This document shows, one piece after another, positions 9,169-17,966 of a DNA stretch of 64,000 nucleotides (position 1 is the first letter of the stretch; the number at the start of each line of letters is the position of its first letter). Source of the stretch: Lewinellaceae bacterium (GTDB taxonomy: Bacteria > Bacteroidota > Bacteroidia > Chitinophagales > Saprospiraceae). The notes beneath the pieces were generated by a model. That model searched no databases, was not told the DNA's origin, and saw nothing but the letters and a program-made list of their open reading frames with translations. Made by a program: the position numbers and the translations under genes. Location: the NCBI GenBank assembly GCA_020636155.1, contig JACJYM010000004.1, positions 1 through 64,000 on the forward strand, in the 5' to 3' direction.

Positions 9169-9283
9169 TTTTATAATTTGAATCCTTTTTAGGTAACAAA
9201 TAATGCTAATTTAAAAAAACGCTTCTCGCCCTAGTAACTTCACTATGTCCCCAATTTTTTATGCCATTGTAAGGCCGTATCAT

Positions 9284-9586
9284 TTATACTATAATTGATG
9301 TTGAATGAAAATCTCTTGCTGAATGATGAACTGTCAAAATCTCTATTGATTTCTCATCTAAAACTCTATAAATAATTCGGAAATTCCCTTCAATTACCTC
9401 TCTAATGGCCTCAATTTCTAATTCCGGAACTATCCTTCCAGCCAGAGGATTTGTTTTTAAAATAGTAGTTCTTGATTTAATTCTATAAATCTGATTTGCA
9501 GCGTATTTTTTGGAATCTTTTGAAATATAATCGAAAATCGCTTTTAGTTCATTGACCGCTAAATCCGTCCAAACTATTTTAACCAT
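9284..9586 (-). CDS. ParE/RelE-type toxin of a type II toxin-antitoxin pair
   Basis: The 100 residues have the RelE/ParE fold signature: VWTDLAVNELKAIFDYI, then NPLAGRIVPE, REVIEGNFRIIYRV and ILTVHHSARDF. The sequence R-x-I-x-x-x-x-x-R-I-I-Y and the C-terminal H-x-x-R-D fit ParE-like toxins, which poison gyrase, but RelE-type mRNA cleavage cannot be excluded. The start overlaps the end of the antitoxin gene by 13 nt, so antitoxin is made first. Confidence 0.88.
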   Translation of the reverse strand: MVKIVWTDLAVNELKAIFDYISKDSKKYAANQIYRIKSRTTILKTNPLAGRIVPELEIEAIREVIEGNFRIIYRVLDEKSIEILTVHHSARDFHSTSIIV

Positions 9587-9756
9587 TCTTCAATTTCTTT
9601 ATCAAGTTCCTCGTCCGAAATTACATTTTCATTGTCTGCATCTTTAATCCCTTTTTCAATTTTATCCAATAATATCATTTTATCAACTAGCTCGTCAATA
9701 GAAAAGTTTTCTGGAAAACCTGAAATAGTTTTTATAACTTTAGTCTTGGATAACAT
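9574..9756 (-). CDS. Antitoxin partner of the ParE/RelE toxin
   Basis: 60 residues from an ATG preceded by an AAGAAAAAGAAA-type purine-rich site; an ATT further upstream would add 16 residues of basic, unlikely sequence. The middle reads SIDELVDKMILLDKIEKGIK and the tail is strongly acidic (ISDEELDKEIEEWLK), a pattern of Bacteroidota ParE-partner antitoxins in which the C-terminal acidic helix wraps the toxin. The N-terminal part (KVIKTISGFPENF) may be a small DNA-binding or dimerisation strand. Likely represses its own operon. Confidence 0.75.
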   Translation of the reverse strand: MLSKTKVIKTISGFPENFSIDELVDKMILLDKIEKGIKDADNENVISDEELDKEIEEWLK

Positions 9757-9837
9757 TTTCTTTTTCTTGTAAAGATAATAATTTCTAATTAGCAATTTTA
9801 TCATTCTTTATCCTTGCTGTGTATCTGTTCAATACAC

Positions 9838-11073
9838 CTATATCCCCTTTGTCCTACCTATCAATTGATCCATCATTTCTTTGGGATTTGAACGGGCTGG
9901 TGGCCCACTTTTAGACGGGTCAAAATGAATAACTCCTTCCTCTTCTTCTAGTACAAATTTGAATATATAGTTATCCTCATCATTTGCCGAACCGCCATTA
10001 AAAGTGCCATATCGCATGTCATTCAACTGCAAAAGTCCATCCTTTCTCACCAGTACAGCATAATAATCAGCGCTAAACCACTTTAGTATTTCAATGGTTT
10101 TATCCGTTTCATAAGGGGCTATGAGTTCGTGATTTTTTGGAATTTCCTGCAATTTAAATATCCTCTCTTTGTCAAAATCACTGTAAAGACCTTGGTAATA
10201 AAAACTATCGGTTTCTATCGTCGTCGACCATAGAAAATTACTCATAAGACTGGGATTTGTCATGTATCGCTTAACATGGATGTCAGACAACTCAATCGTC
10301 TTTTCCACTATCGAATTGATATGTTGTTTGTGAAGGGTGCATGCCAGCATATAGCTCGTACTGTATATGATTCCTATGTTATTAATTCGAGTTCGCCATG
10401 TGTCCTGACGAGTGAGATGTGCCGCAATAAGTAAGCACAACAAAAACGGATACGTGTAAAAAGGGTCGAATATCGCGATGATATTCCACGCTACCCTGAC
10501 ATCACTAAACGGGTAGAATAGCTGAGTACCATATACCGTACAACAGTCCAGAAGTGGGTGAGTAAATATGGCTAAAAAAAATAATAGATACCATCGAGAT
10601 AGCGAGATTTCCTCTTTTGTCCTGACCTCGTGTATTACATAATTCTTATACGACCAGATGCCACTTTTAATTAACCAATAGCACAATAAAACACCCAAAA
10701 ATACGGCTAAAATCATTCCGGCGAGGATATAAGTAAAAAATACAAAAAACGTGGTTAAAAGGGCGAAAAATAAAATTCCTATGATATAACTTAACCATCG
10801 GAAAGCTTTTCCAGATGAAAATTTTTGTTGGTAAAGCCACTTACAAAATACGGCCATAAAAAATGAAAAAACCACGGCAAACAAGATAGAATGAGACAAT
10901 CCTCTATGATTGGCGAGAGCCTCGATGGGACTCATAAAATTGCCCACAATCACATCCAAATCAGGAATTGTCCCCGCAATGGCTCCCCATATCATGGCTC
11001 TGTTGCCCATCTTTTTTCCCGCAGCAAGTTCTCCCATCGCGGCACCAAGAATCATTTGAGTCAGTGAATCCAA
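9838..11073 (-). CDS. Membrane-bound metal-dependent hydrolase (DUF457/YdjM family)
   Basis: 411 residues beginning at a TTG (MDSLTQMILGAAMGELAAG, the standard start of the family) 4 nt after the rnc stop; the AAGGA of the rnc end serves as ribosome binding site. Conserved metal-type motifs GAIAGTIPDLD, HRGLSHS and FTHPLLDCC are present, with about five membrane helices between residues 60 and 235. The soluble C-terminal half is a domain found in Bacteroidota homologues. The substrate is not known. Third gene of the fabF-rnc operon. Confidence 0.85.
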   Translation of the reverse strand: MDSLTQMILGAAMGELAAGKKMGNRAMIWGAIAGTIPDLDVIVGNFMSPIEALANHRGLSHSILFAVVFSFFMAVFCKWLYQQKFSSGKAFRWLSYIIGILFFALLTTFFVFFTYILAGMILAVFLGVLLCYWLIKSGIWSYKNYVIHEVRTKEEISLSRWYLLFFLAIFTHPLLDCCTVYGTQLFYPFSDVRVAWNIIAIFDPFYTYPFLLCLLIAAHLTRQDTWRTRINNIGIIYSTSYMLACTLHKQHINSIVEKTIELSDIHVKRYMTNPSLMSNFLWSTTIETDSFYYQGLYSDFDKERIFKLQEIPKNHELIAPYETDKTIEILKWFSADYYAVLVRKDGLLQLNDMRYGTFNGGSANDEDNYIFKFVLEEEEGVIHFDPSKSGPPARSNPKEMMDQLIGRTKGI

Positions 11074-11077
11074 ATCC

Positions 11078-11794
11078 TTAGTCTATCTTAAGTTTATTGA
11101 TGGCAAGCAAAGCCGCATGTTGTTCAGCAGATTTCTTGTTGTAATCTTCAGCATGGCTTATTTCTTCACCATTCAAGACGACTGCCACCTTAAATCGATC
11201 TCGCTTATTGTGTTTGAATTTTGACTTTAAATCAAAATTGAGCTGGTGGTTGTTTTTTTGACACCATTCTAAGAGTCGACTTTTATGATTATCATCGATT
11301 TCTTCCAATTCATGTACGTCGAGATATTTCATTAGCACATTCGAAATGAAATAATTTTTGGCTTTTTCATAGCCAAGCTCTATGTAAAGGGCCCCCACCA
11401 TCGCTTCTAGAGCATTGCCGAGCATACTATTGCTCATCTTACCCATGCTATATTCTGAAAGTATCAAATCAAGACCCATCCTATCGGCAATATCGTTGAG
11501 AGTTTTTCTTTTGACAATTTTTGACCTCATTTTTGTCAAAAACCCTTCATCTTTGTTTGGATATTTTTTAAATAGATATTCCGCCACGATAGAAGAAAGT
11601 ATTGCATCTCCTAAAAACTCAAGCCGCTCGTTGTTATAATTTTTAGGACCTTCAGAATTCATGGATTTATGATAAAATGCCAGCTTAAACAGATGTAATC
11701 TACGTGGCACAAATCCAATAATAGGCAAGAGTTTTCCAACCAACTCTTTGTCTTCAGAAAAGTATTTATTGTATACCTTTAAAACAGAAAGCAC
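11078..11794 (-). CDS. rnc: Ribonuclease III
   Basis: Cleaves double-stranded RNA in rRNA maturation and mRNA decay. The endonuclease domain has the signature NERLEFLGDAILSSIV, with the metal-binding E and D, and a second acidic motif GNALEAMVGALYIELG; a double-stranded RNA-binding domain follows (about 165-238, DYNKKSAEQHAALLAINKL). The start is a GTG 5 nt behind the fabF stop, giving MLSVLKVYNKYF. The acpP-fabF-rnc gene order is common in bacteria. Confidence 0.96.
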   Translation of the reverse strand: MLSVLKVYNKYFSEDKELVGKLLPIIGFVPRRLHLFKLAFYHKSMNSEGPKNYNNERLEFLGDAILSSIVAEYLFKKYPNKDEGFLTKMRSKIVKRKTLNDIADRMGLDLILSEYSMGKMSNSMLGNALEAMVGALYIELGYEKAKNYFISNVLMKYLDVHELEEIDDNHKSRLLEWCQKNNHQLNFDLKSKFKHNKRDRFKVAVVLNGEEISHAEDYNKKSAEQHAALLAINKLKID

Positions 11795-11799
11795 AAAAC

Positions 11800-13044
11800 C
11801 TATTTGAATCTTTTAATAATCATCGATGCATTATGACCTCCGAAACCAAAGGTGTTACTAAGTGCATAATCAATTTTTCTTTCTTGAGCAGTGTTAAATG
11901 TAAAGTTAATTCTAGGATCAAAAGCCTCATCGTCCGTAAAATGGTTGATTGTGGGAGGAATAAATCCTTCATTTATGGCCACCAAACAAGCTATCGCTTC
12001 AATAGCTCCAGCCGCCCCAAGCAAGTGTCCTGTCATCGATTTGGTACTACTGATGTTCATATCATACACATGATCACCGAATAATGCTTGTATGGCCTTG
12101 GTCTCCGCAATATCACCCAAAGGTGTGGAGGTACCGTGTACATTTATATAATCAATATCTGAAATACTAAGCCCTGCGTCATCCAAGGCTAATTTCATCA
12201 CATTTCTTGCTCCTAATCCCTCAGGATGTGGCGCTGTCATGTGATATGCATCAGCGGTCATGCCGATACCGACGATTTCACCATAGATTTTTGCCCCACG
12301 GTTGAGGGCATGCTCCAATTCTTCTAAAATCAAGGCTCCTGCCCCTTCTCCCAACACAAAACCATCTCTGTCCTTATCAAACGGTCTTGAAGCCGTTTTG
12401 GGATCGTCATTTCTTTCAGAAAGTGCTTTCATAGAAGAAAATCCGCCGATTCCCGCTTTGGTCACTGCCGCTTCACTACCTCCTGTAATCATAATATCAG
12501 CTCTACCCATGCGGATATAATCAAATGATGCGGCAACCGAATGCGTGGAGGAAGCACAAGCTGACACGGTCGCATAATTGATGCCTCTAAATCCATATTT
12601 AATCGAAATAAGACCCGGTGCAATATCGGCAATCAACTTAGGTATCAGAAATGGACTATATCGCGGTTCGCCCACATGATGAGCCGCTTCCTCAATATCG
12701 TGCTCTATGGTTTCGAATCCTCCAATACCACTTCCCCATACGACTCCAGCTCTGTCTAGATTTATTTTTGTCACGTCAAGTCCAGAGTCATTCATGGCAT
12801 CTTCAGCAACTGCCATGGCATACTGCGTAAAAGAATCCATCCTTCTAACCTCCCTTTTGTGAATGTATTTTTCCGGGTCGAAACCCTTTAATTCACAGGC
12901 AAATCGGGTTTTGAATAATGAAGCATCGAACTTCGTAATATCATTAGCTCCACTTACACCATTTTTCAATCCTTCTATGTAAGCTTGATAATTGTTTCCA
13001 ATAGGAGTCAAGGCACCGATGCCCGTTACAACAACTCTTCTCAT
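11800..13044 (-). CDS. fabF: Beta-ketoacyl-ACP synthase II
   Basis: Elongates fatty acids by condensing malonyl-ACP with acyl-ACP. The thiolase fold is complete with nucleophile Cys163 in TVSACASSTHSV and the histidines in NVHGTSTPLGD and MTGHLLGAAG; the C-terminus has SNTFGFGGHNAS. Length 414 is normal. It lies downstream of acpP, but a terminator at 13180-13209 and a 190-bp gap separate them, so fabF probably has its own promoter in the AT-rich gap. Confidence 0.97.
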   Translation of the reverse strand: MRRVVVTGIGALTPIGNNYQAYIEGLKNGVSGANDITKFDASLFKTRFACELKGFDPEKYIHKREVRRMDSFTQYAMAVAEDAMNDSGLDVTKINLDRAGVVWGSGIGGFETIEHDIEEAAHHVGEPRYSPFLIPKLIADIAPGLISIKYGFRGINYATVSACASSTHSVAASFDYIRMGRADIMITGGSEAAVTKAGIGGFSSMKALSERNDDPKTASRPFDKDRDGFVLGEGAGALILEELEHALNRGAKIYGEIVGIGMTADAYHMTAPHPEGLGARNVMKLALDDAGLSISDIDYINVHGTSTPLGDIAETKAIQALFGDHVYDMNISSTKSMTGHLLGAAGAIEAIACLVAINEGFIPPTINHFTDDEAFDPRINFTFNTAQERKIDYALSNTFGFGGHNASMIIKRFK

Positions 13045-13179
13045 ATTTTAATCATGTACTTTTGTTGGATTTCCAAAACTATGAATTTTTTGACATTAAA
13101 ATATCCTAATTCTATGAAAATTTAGAAAATTGAAAATATATGTTTCAAACCTAAAACATAAGAATTACAGAAATACAAA

Positions 13180-13209
13180 ATGGCTACCATTATATCAAAT
13201 GATAGCCAT
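13180..13209 (-). terminator. Rho-independent terminator of acpP
   Basis: On the minus strand a 12-bp stem (ATGGCTATCATT with AATGGTAGCCAT, one G-T pair) with a 6-nt loop is followed by TTTTGTATTTC. It lies 26 nt behind the acpP stop. Confidence 0.75.
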
Positions 13210-13234
13210 CCGTAATTACTTTACAAAAACTCTA

Positions 13235-13471
13235 TTAAGCCTTTTGTGATTCTACATATTCAATAGCCGCTCCTACAGTTTGAATATTTTCAGCTTCTTC
13301 ATCAGGAATAGAGATATCAAATTCTCTTTCGAATTCCATGATTAATTCTACTGTATCTAATGAATCTGCACCAAGATCATTGGTGAAGCTCGCTTCATTA
13401 GTAACTTCAGACTCGTCAACGCCTAATTTGTCAACAATAATTTTTTTTACTTTTTCTGCAATTTCTGACAT
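13235..13471 (-). CDS. acpP: Acyl carrier protein
   Basis: Carries growing acyl chains on a 4'-phosphopantetheine arm. The 78 residues MSEIAEKVKK... contain the attachment site DLGADSLDTVEL with Ser37, and the protein is very acidic. The start MSEIAEK is chosen over an in-frame ATG 36 nt upstream because all ACPs begin there. Followed by a strong terminator, consistent with its usual high separate expression. Confidence 0.97.
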   Translation of the reverse strand: MSEIAEKVKKIIVDKLGVDESEVTNEASFTNDLGADSLDTVELIMEFEREFDISIPDEEAENIQTVGAAIEYVESQKA

Positions 13472-13756
13472 AGTGTTTATAAATTTAATTTCACTAAAGA
13501 AATGCAAATTACGCTATTGAAAGATTCAAAACAAAGTAATTTTAATGTTTTTTTAACTAAAAAGGCTAATACAATGGGTCACAATCGGTTCAACATTATG
13601 CATTTTGCTCATATCAATATTTAAAAATCAAATTTCATTTTTAAAATTTTTGATAAATGGGAAATTAAAAAATATTTATAGCCTAATAGAGGTCTTATTT
13701 AGACTATTTCTTAATTTCGTCTTCAATCAGCACAACGAAAGAATTCAACAATTACT

Positions 13757-14983
13757 ATGAGTCATCCAATTCAACACTCTTTTTCTCAATTTTTCTCTGA
13801 GGGACATTACGAAACTCAGTCAGAAACTTTGGATGTTGACTTAAAATCAAAAAAATTATTGATAGGTATTCCAATGGAATCTACATTGTACGAAAGCCGA
13901 GTCTCCATCGTACCTAATAGTGTACGGACGCTTATAGGTTACGGACACAGGATCTTGGTAGAAAAGGATGCAGGAAAGAGTTCCAATTATAGCGACAGAG
14001 ATTACACTGAAGCAGGTGCTGAAATTTCTGTGACTAAGGAAGCTGTTTTTAAGTGTTCAATCATTGTAAAAATCTCTCCTCCAACGGTTGAAGAAATTGA
14101 AATGATGAACGACGGTGCTATTTTGATAAGTGCCATTCAAATCCCAATCCTGACACAAGAGTACATCCATGCATTGCAAAAAAAACGCATTACAGCGCTT
14201 GCCATGGAGTATCTACAATCTGATGATGGCAGCTTTCCGGTGGTTAGAATCATGAGTGAGATAGCAGGAATGAGTGCCATCCTAGTCGCAGCTGAATATA
14301 TGAATATTAACAAGGGTGGAAGAGGAATCTTACTGGGAGGTGTCTCCGGTGTACCCCCTGCCAAAGTGGTTATCCTAGGTGCAGGTGTGGTTGGGGAATT
14401 TGCAGCGAAAGCAGCCTTGGGACTTGGAGCATCGATACGAGTATTTGACAATGACATTACTAAACTGATGCGATTACAGGCCTTGGTAGGAAGACAATTG
14501 CATACCTCATCCATTAATCCTGTTTATCTCGCATACCAACTCACGAGTGCCGATGTCGTCATCGGGGCAATACATTCTAAACACGGTAGAACACCCATCA
14601 TCGTGACTGAAGAGATGGTGAGCAAGATGAAAGACGGCAGTGTCATCGTAGATGTGAGTATCGATCAAGGTGGATGTATCGAAACCTCTGAAATGACGAC
14701 ATTAAAAAATCCGACTTTTGTAAAACATGGCGTTACACATTATTGTGTACCTAACATCGCTTCAAACGTGAGCAGAACGGCTTCGTCAGCCGTGTCCAAC
14801 ATCCTCACTCCGTTGCTTATCAAGGCAGGCAGCGACCTCGCATTTGACAATATATTGTATCGCAGTCCGGGGATTAGAAATGGATGCTATACCTTTATGG
14901 GCTGCCTTACTAACGAGTATATAGCAAAAAGATTTGGGTTAAAATACACAAACTTGAATCTAATCTTAGCGAGTAAAGCTTAG
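13757..14983 (+). CDS. ald: Alanine dehydrogenase (PntA-like fold)
   Basis: Catalyses NAD-dependent interconversion of alanine and pyruvate plus ammonia. The AlaDh/PNT N-terminal domain starts at about residue 35 (LLIGIPMESTLYESRVSIVP, substrate-binding R-V-S), and the nucleotide-binding domain has VVILGAGVVGEFAAKAALGLGA followed by an acidic residue at the strand 2 end (VFDND), fitting NAD. The final residues are a Bacteroidota-type extension. The 34-residue N-terminal leader is longer than in Bacillus Ald. A pyridine nucleotide transhydrogenase alpha subunit is the alternative, but no pntB is nearby. Stop overlaps the convergent FKBP gene by 3 nt. Confidence 0.85.
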   Translation: MSHPIQHSFSQFFSEGHYETQSETLDVDLKSKKLLIGIPMESTLYESRVSIVPNSVRTLIGYGHRILVEKDAGKSSNYSDRDYTEAGAEISVTKEAVFKCSIIVKISPPTVEEIEMMNDGAILISAIQIPILTQEYIHALQKKRITALAMEYLQSDDGSFPVVRIMSEIAGMSAILVAAEYMNINKGGRGILLGGVSGVPPAKVVILGAGVVGEFAAKAALGLGASIRVFDNDITKLMRLQALVGRQLHTSSINPVYLAYQLTSADVVIGAIHSKHGRTPIIVTEEMVSKMKDGSVIVDVSIDQGGCIETSEMTTLKNPTFVKHGVTHYCVPNIASNVSRTASSAVSNILTPLLIKAGSDLAFDNILYRSPGIRNGCYTFMGCLTNEYIAKRFGLKYTNLNLILASKA

Positions 14984-15480
14984 TTTAGTACCTCAAACAA
15001 TTCTATTTCAAAAATAAGGGAGGAATTTCCCGGAATACCCGCATTAGACGAAGCACCATATCCTAGACTCGGTGGCAGGAGGAGGGTCATTTTACCACCT
15101 TCACCAAGTAATGGTAAAGCATTTCTCCAGCCCTCGATAGTTTCTCTAATATTTGTAGAAAATGGTTCATCACTAGCATCAAATACGACACCATTGAGCA
15201 ATTTACCAGTATAGGATACCGTAACGTCACTGCATCTATCGGGATGTGTGCCAAAGCCCGGCTCCTCAATAAAATAGTAAGCACCATCACAGTTTTTATC
15301 CATTTGCCATGATTTACTTTCAATATAGCTTTTCAAGATATCATCCTCTGTCGTGGGAACAGTATTCTTACAAAAACTGACATCACAACTATCTTCCTCT
15401 TCAGAACTACATCCCAAAAATGAGAAAAATAGTAATCCAAAAAAGACCATCATCAAGTTTGTAATTTTTCGTGGAAACAT
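14980..15480 (-). CDS. FKBP-type peptidyl-prolyl isomerase lipoprotein
   Basis: The hydrophobic leader ends in lipobox FSFLGC, making a lipoprotein. The FKBP domain (about residues 75-166) shows SDVTVSYTGKLLNGVVFDAS, GWRNALPLLGEGGKMTLLLP and SLGYGASSNAGIPGNSSLIF. It catalyses proline isomerisation during folding in the periplasm or on the cell surface. In Bacteroidota such lipoproteins (GldI-like) can accompany gliding genes, but this one stands alone. An in-frame GTG lies 21 nt upstream; the ATG is preferred because it gives a normal signal peptide. Confidence 0.9.
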   Translation of the reverse strand: MFPRKITNLMMVFFGLLFFSFLGCSSEEEDSCDVSFCKNTVPTTEDDILKSYIESKSWQMDKNCDGAYYFIEEPGFGTHPDRCSDVTVSYTGKLLNGVVFDASDEPFSTNIRETIEGWRNALPLLGEGGKMTLLLPPSLGYGASSNAGIPGNSSLIFEIELFEVLN

Positions 15481-15609
15481 AATCCAAGTTTTATTGGACA
15501 CAAACTTAATTAAAAATCAATATTTCTATCACCAATTAAAAACATTCTGAACTGCATTATCCATTAAGAAGTAGATATCGTAATTTTGAGCCCATATAAA
15601 ATAGACTTT

Positions 15610-16704
15610 ATGAGCATTATTAGTAAATATGCACAGCTTCTCGTAGATTATTGCCTATACCTGAAACCGGGTGAACGGCTTTATATTGCAACGACCACCG
15701 CTGCAGAAGATTTGGTAAAGGAAGTGTTCCGATTTGCAACAAGGAGAGGCGCCTTGGTGGATATCAATATGGCATTTCCAGATAAAAATCGAATTTTCCT
15801 TGAGGAAGCGAGTCAGGAACAATTGTCACAAAACAGCCCACTTCTGGAGTATGTAATGAACAACTATGAGGCTTATTTAGTCATAAGAGCCCCCTTTAAC
15901 TTGAGAGAAGATCAAAATGTCGATAAGCAAAAAGAAAAAACAAAAAGTTTAGCGGCCAAACCTATAAACGACAGTTATTTTCGTCGTACTGCTGATGGTT
16001 CCATGAAACGATGTCTGTGCCAGTATCCGACGCAAGCCTCAGCACAAGAAGCGAGTATGAGCCTCGAAGAGTATCAGCATTTTGTTTTTAATGCTTGTAA
16101 ACTATATGAAGACGATCCACGTGCTGCATGGGAAGAATTGGGTAAAAATCAGCAAAGAATCGTCGATTACCTTAATCAATGCAATGAAATACGATACTCA
16201 AACGCTAAAACAGACATCAAATTTTCGGTTAAAAACCGATTATGGATTAATTCTGATGGTAAAAACAATATGCCAAGCGGCGAAGTATTTACCGGGCCGA
16301 TCGAGGATAGCGTCAATGGGGTCGTTCATTTTGATTACCCTGCCATTTATAAAGGCCATGACGTACAAGACATTACCCTATGGGTAGAAAATGGAGAGGT
16401 CGTAAGATGGGACGCTTCCCGAGGTATGGACATCCTCAATGAAGTGTTTTCAATAGAAGGTGCAAGGAAATTCGGGGAGGTGGCTATTGGCACCAATTAT
16501 GGCATTCAGCAGTCCACAAAAAACATTCTTTTCGACGAAAAAATAGGTGGCTCGATACACATGGCCGTGGGTCAATCTTATATACAGACAGGTGGTAAAA
16601 ATCAGTCAGTTGTGCATTGGGATATGATATCTAATATGAAAGATGGCGGCGAAATCCATGCCGATGGGAAGTTAATTTATAAAGATGGTAAATTCTTAAT
16701 TTAA
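15610..16704 (+). CDS. Aminopeptidase of family M29
   Basis: 364 residues from ATG (MSIISKYAQLLVDYCLYLKP); an in-frame TTG 24 nt upstream is less likely. The family M29 (AmpS, aminopeptidase T) features are visible: the N-terminal half with KPGERLYIATTTAAEDLV, and C-terminal metal ligands in GEVFTGPIEDSVNG, EVAIGTNYGI, HMAVGQSY and VHWDMI. Two divalent metals cleave N-terminal residues from peptides in the cytoplasm. Length is slightly below the usual 400-410. Confidence 0.9.
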   Translation: MSIISKYAQLLVDYCLYLKPGERLYIATTTAAEDLVKEVFRFATRRGALVDINMAFPDKNRIFLEEASQEQLSQNSPLLEYVMNNYEAYLVIRAPFNLREDQNVDKQKEKTKSLAAKPINDSYFRRTADGSMKRCLCQYPTQASAQEASMSLEEYQHFVFNACKLYEDDPRAAWEELGKNQQRIVDYLNQCNEIRYSNAKTDIKFSVKNRLWINSDGKNNMPSGEVFTGPIEDSVNGVVHFDYPAIYKGHDVQDITLWVENGEVVRWDASRGMDILNEVFSIEGARKFGEVAIGTNYGIQQSTKNILFDEKIGGSIHMAVGQSYIQTGGKNQSVVHWDMISNMKDGGEIHADGKLIYKDGKFLI

Positions 16705-16800
16705 TAATGAAACCGACCATGTCTGGGATAATTTATTCCACAAAGATGGGATGATTAATTTAGACAGTTGATTTTTGAACGACCAAACAATTATTAACAG

Positions 16801-17202
16801 ATGAAAAGAATAGAACATATAGGCATTGCTGTCGCAGATCTTGACCAAGCCGAAAAAACTTATAAAGCACTCTTGGGTACGTCACCTTATAAACGAGAAG
16901 AGGTAGAATCAGAAAAAGTGATCACTTCGTTTTTTAAAACGGGTAAAAATAAAATTGAACTTCTCGCTTCGACCGATGAAAATGGAGTAATAGCCAAGTA
17001 TCTCGCAAAAAAAGGCGAAGGCATTCACCACATCGCATTTAAGGTCAAAGATATTAAATGGGAGATGGAAAGATTAAGTGAAGCCGGTTTTACTCTCTTA
17101 AATCCAGAACCCAAAATAGGAGCCGATAACAAATGGGTTTGTTTTGTGCATCCCAAAGACAATCATGGAGTACTGGTAGAACTCTGTCAGGATATCGTTT
17201 GA
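16801..17202 (+). CDS. mce: Methylmalonyl-CoA epimerase
   Basis: Interconverts (R)- and (S)-methylmalonyl-CoA in propionate metabolism. The glyoxalase/VOC fold of 133 residues has IEHIGIAVADLDQAEKTYK at the start, GEGIHHIAFKV in the middle and HGVLVELCQ at the end, providing the metal ligands H-Q/E-H-E. The mutase genes are not in the window. The stop overlaps the ATG of the next gene (ATGA), indicating translational coupling. Confidence 0.95.
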   Translation: MKRIEHIGIAVADLDQAEKTYKALLGTSPYKREEVESEKVITSFFKTGKNKIELLASTDENGVIAKYLAKKGEGIHHIAFKVKDIKWEMERLSEAGFTLLNPEPKIGADNKWVCFVHPKDNHGVLVELCQDIV

Positions 17203-17966
17203 TGACTGTAACTCAACTAATCATTGTCCTCATCGGAGGATTTCTTGCGGGAATTATCAATACACTCGCAGGAAATGGCAGTGCCATCACATTGAGTATT
17301 TTGACAGAAGTGTTGGGGCTTCCCGGCAATCTTGCCAATGGCACCAATCGGGTAGGAATATTATTTCAGAGCATGGTCGGCATCGCCAAATTCAAGCAAA
17401 AGGGGATGCTTCACTTGGAAAAATCCAAATGGATTATCCTCACCATTCTGCTGGGTGCAGCCATAGGAGGGATCGTCGCCATCAATGTTTCTAATGAGCA
17501 ATTCAAATTTGTATTTAAACTATTGATGTTGCTCATGTTGGTCGTTGTATTGGTCAAGCCAAGTCGATGGATACATCCCCATCAGGATGAAAATCAAGTC
17601 TCGCCTTACATTTTGTACCCTATATTATTGGTTTTGGGTTTCTATGGAGGATTTATTCAAATGGGCATGGGAGTATTTTTCTTAGCCGTGATGGTACTAC
17701 TGGCAAAGTACGATATCATGTCTGCCAATTCCATAAAACTCGTTGTCGTTGGTCTTTTCACTGCTGTCGTGATTCCTATATTTCACTTTAAAGGATTGAT
17801 TGATTGGAAAATCGGTGGTCTCATGGCCATTGGGCAATCCGGTGGAGCCTATATGGCAGTACAGATGGCCTCTAAGTGGAAAAATGCCAATCTGTATGCC
17901 TATAGATTATTAGTTTTGATAATTATCCTAGTCTTGTTAAGAATATTCGGGATACTAGGTTTTTAA
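17202..17966 (+). CDS. TauE/SafE-family sulfite or organic-anion permease
   Basis: 255 residues with eight or so membrane helices; typical first motif IGGFLAGIINTLAGNGSAIT and second-half repeat LGFYGGFIQMGMGVFFLAVM of the TauE/SafE (TSUP) family. The ATG at 17202 overlaps the mce stop; a longer in-frame start inside mce would add non-membrane residues and is rejected. Family members export or import sulfite, sulfoacetate or other small anions; the coupling with mce could mean a carboxylate, but that is a guess. Its stop overlaps the convergent DUF3570 gene. Confidence 0.88.
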   Translation: MTVTQLIIVLIGGFLAGIINTLAGNGSAITLSILTEVLGLPGNLANGTNRVGILFQSMVGIAKFKQKGMLHLEKSKWIILTILLGAAIGGIVAINVSNEQFKFVFKLLMLLMLVVVLVKPSRWIHPHQDENQVSPYILYPILLVLGFYGGFIQMGMGVFFLAVMVLLAKYDIMSANSIKLVVVGLFTAVVIPIFHFKGLIDWKIGGLMAIGQSGGAYMAVQMASKWKNANLYAYRLLVLIIILVLLRIFGILGF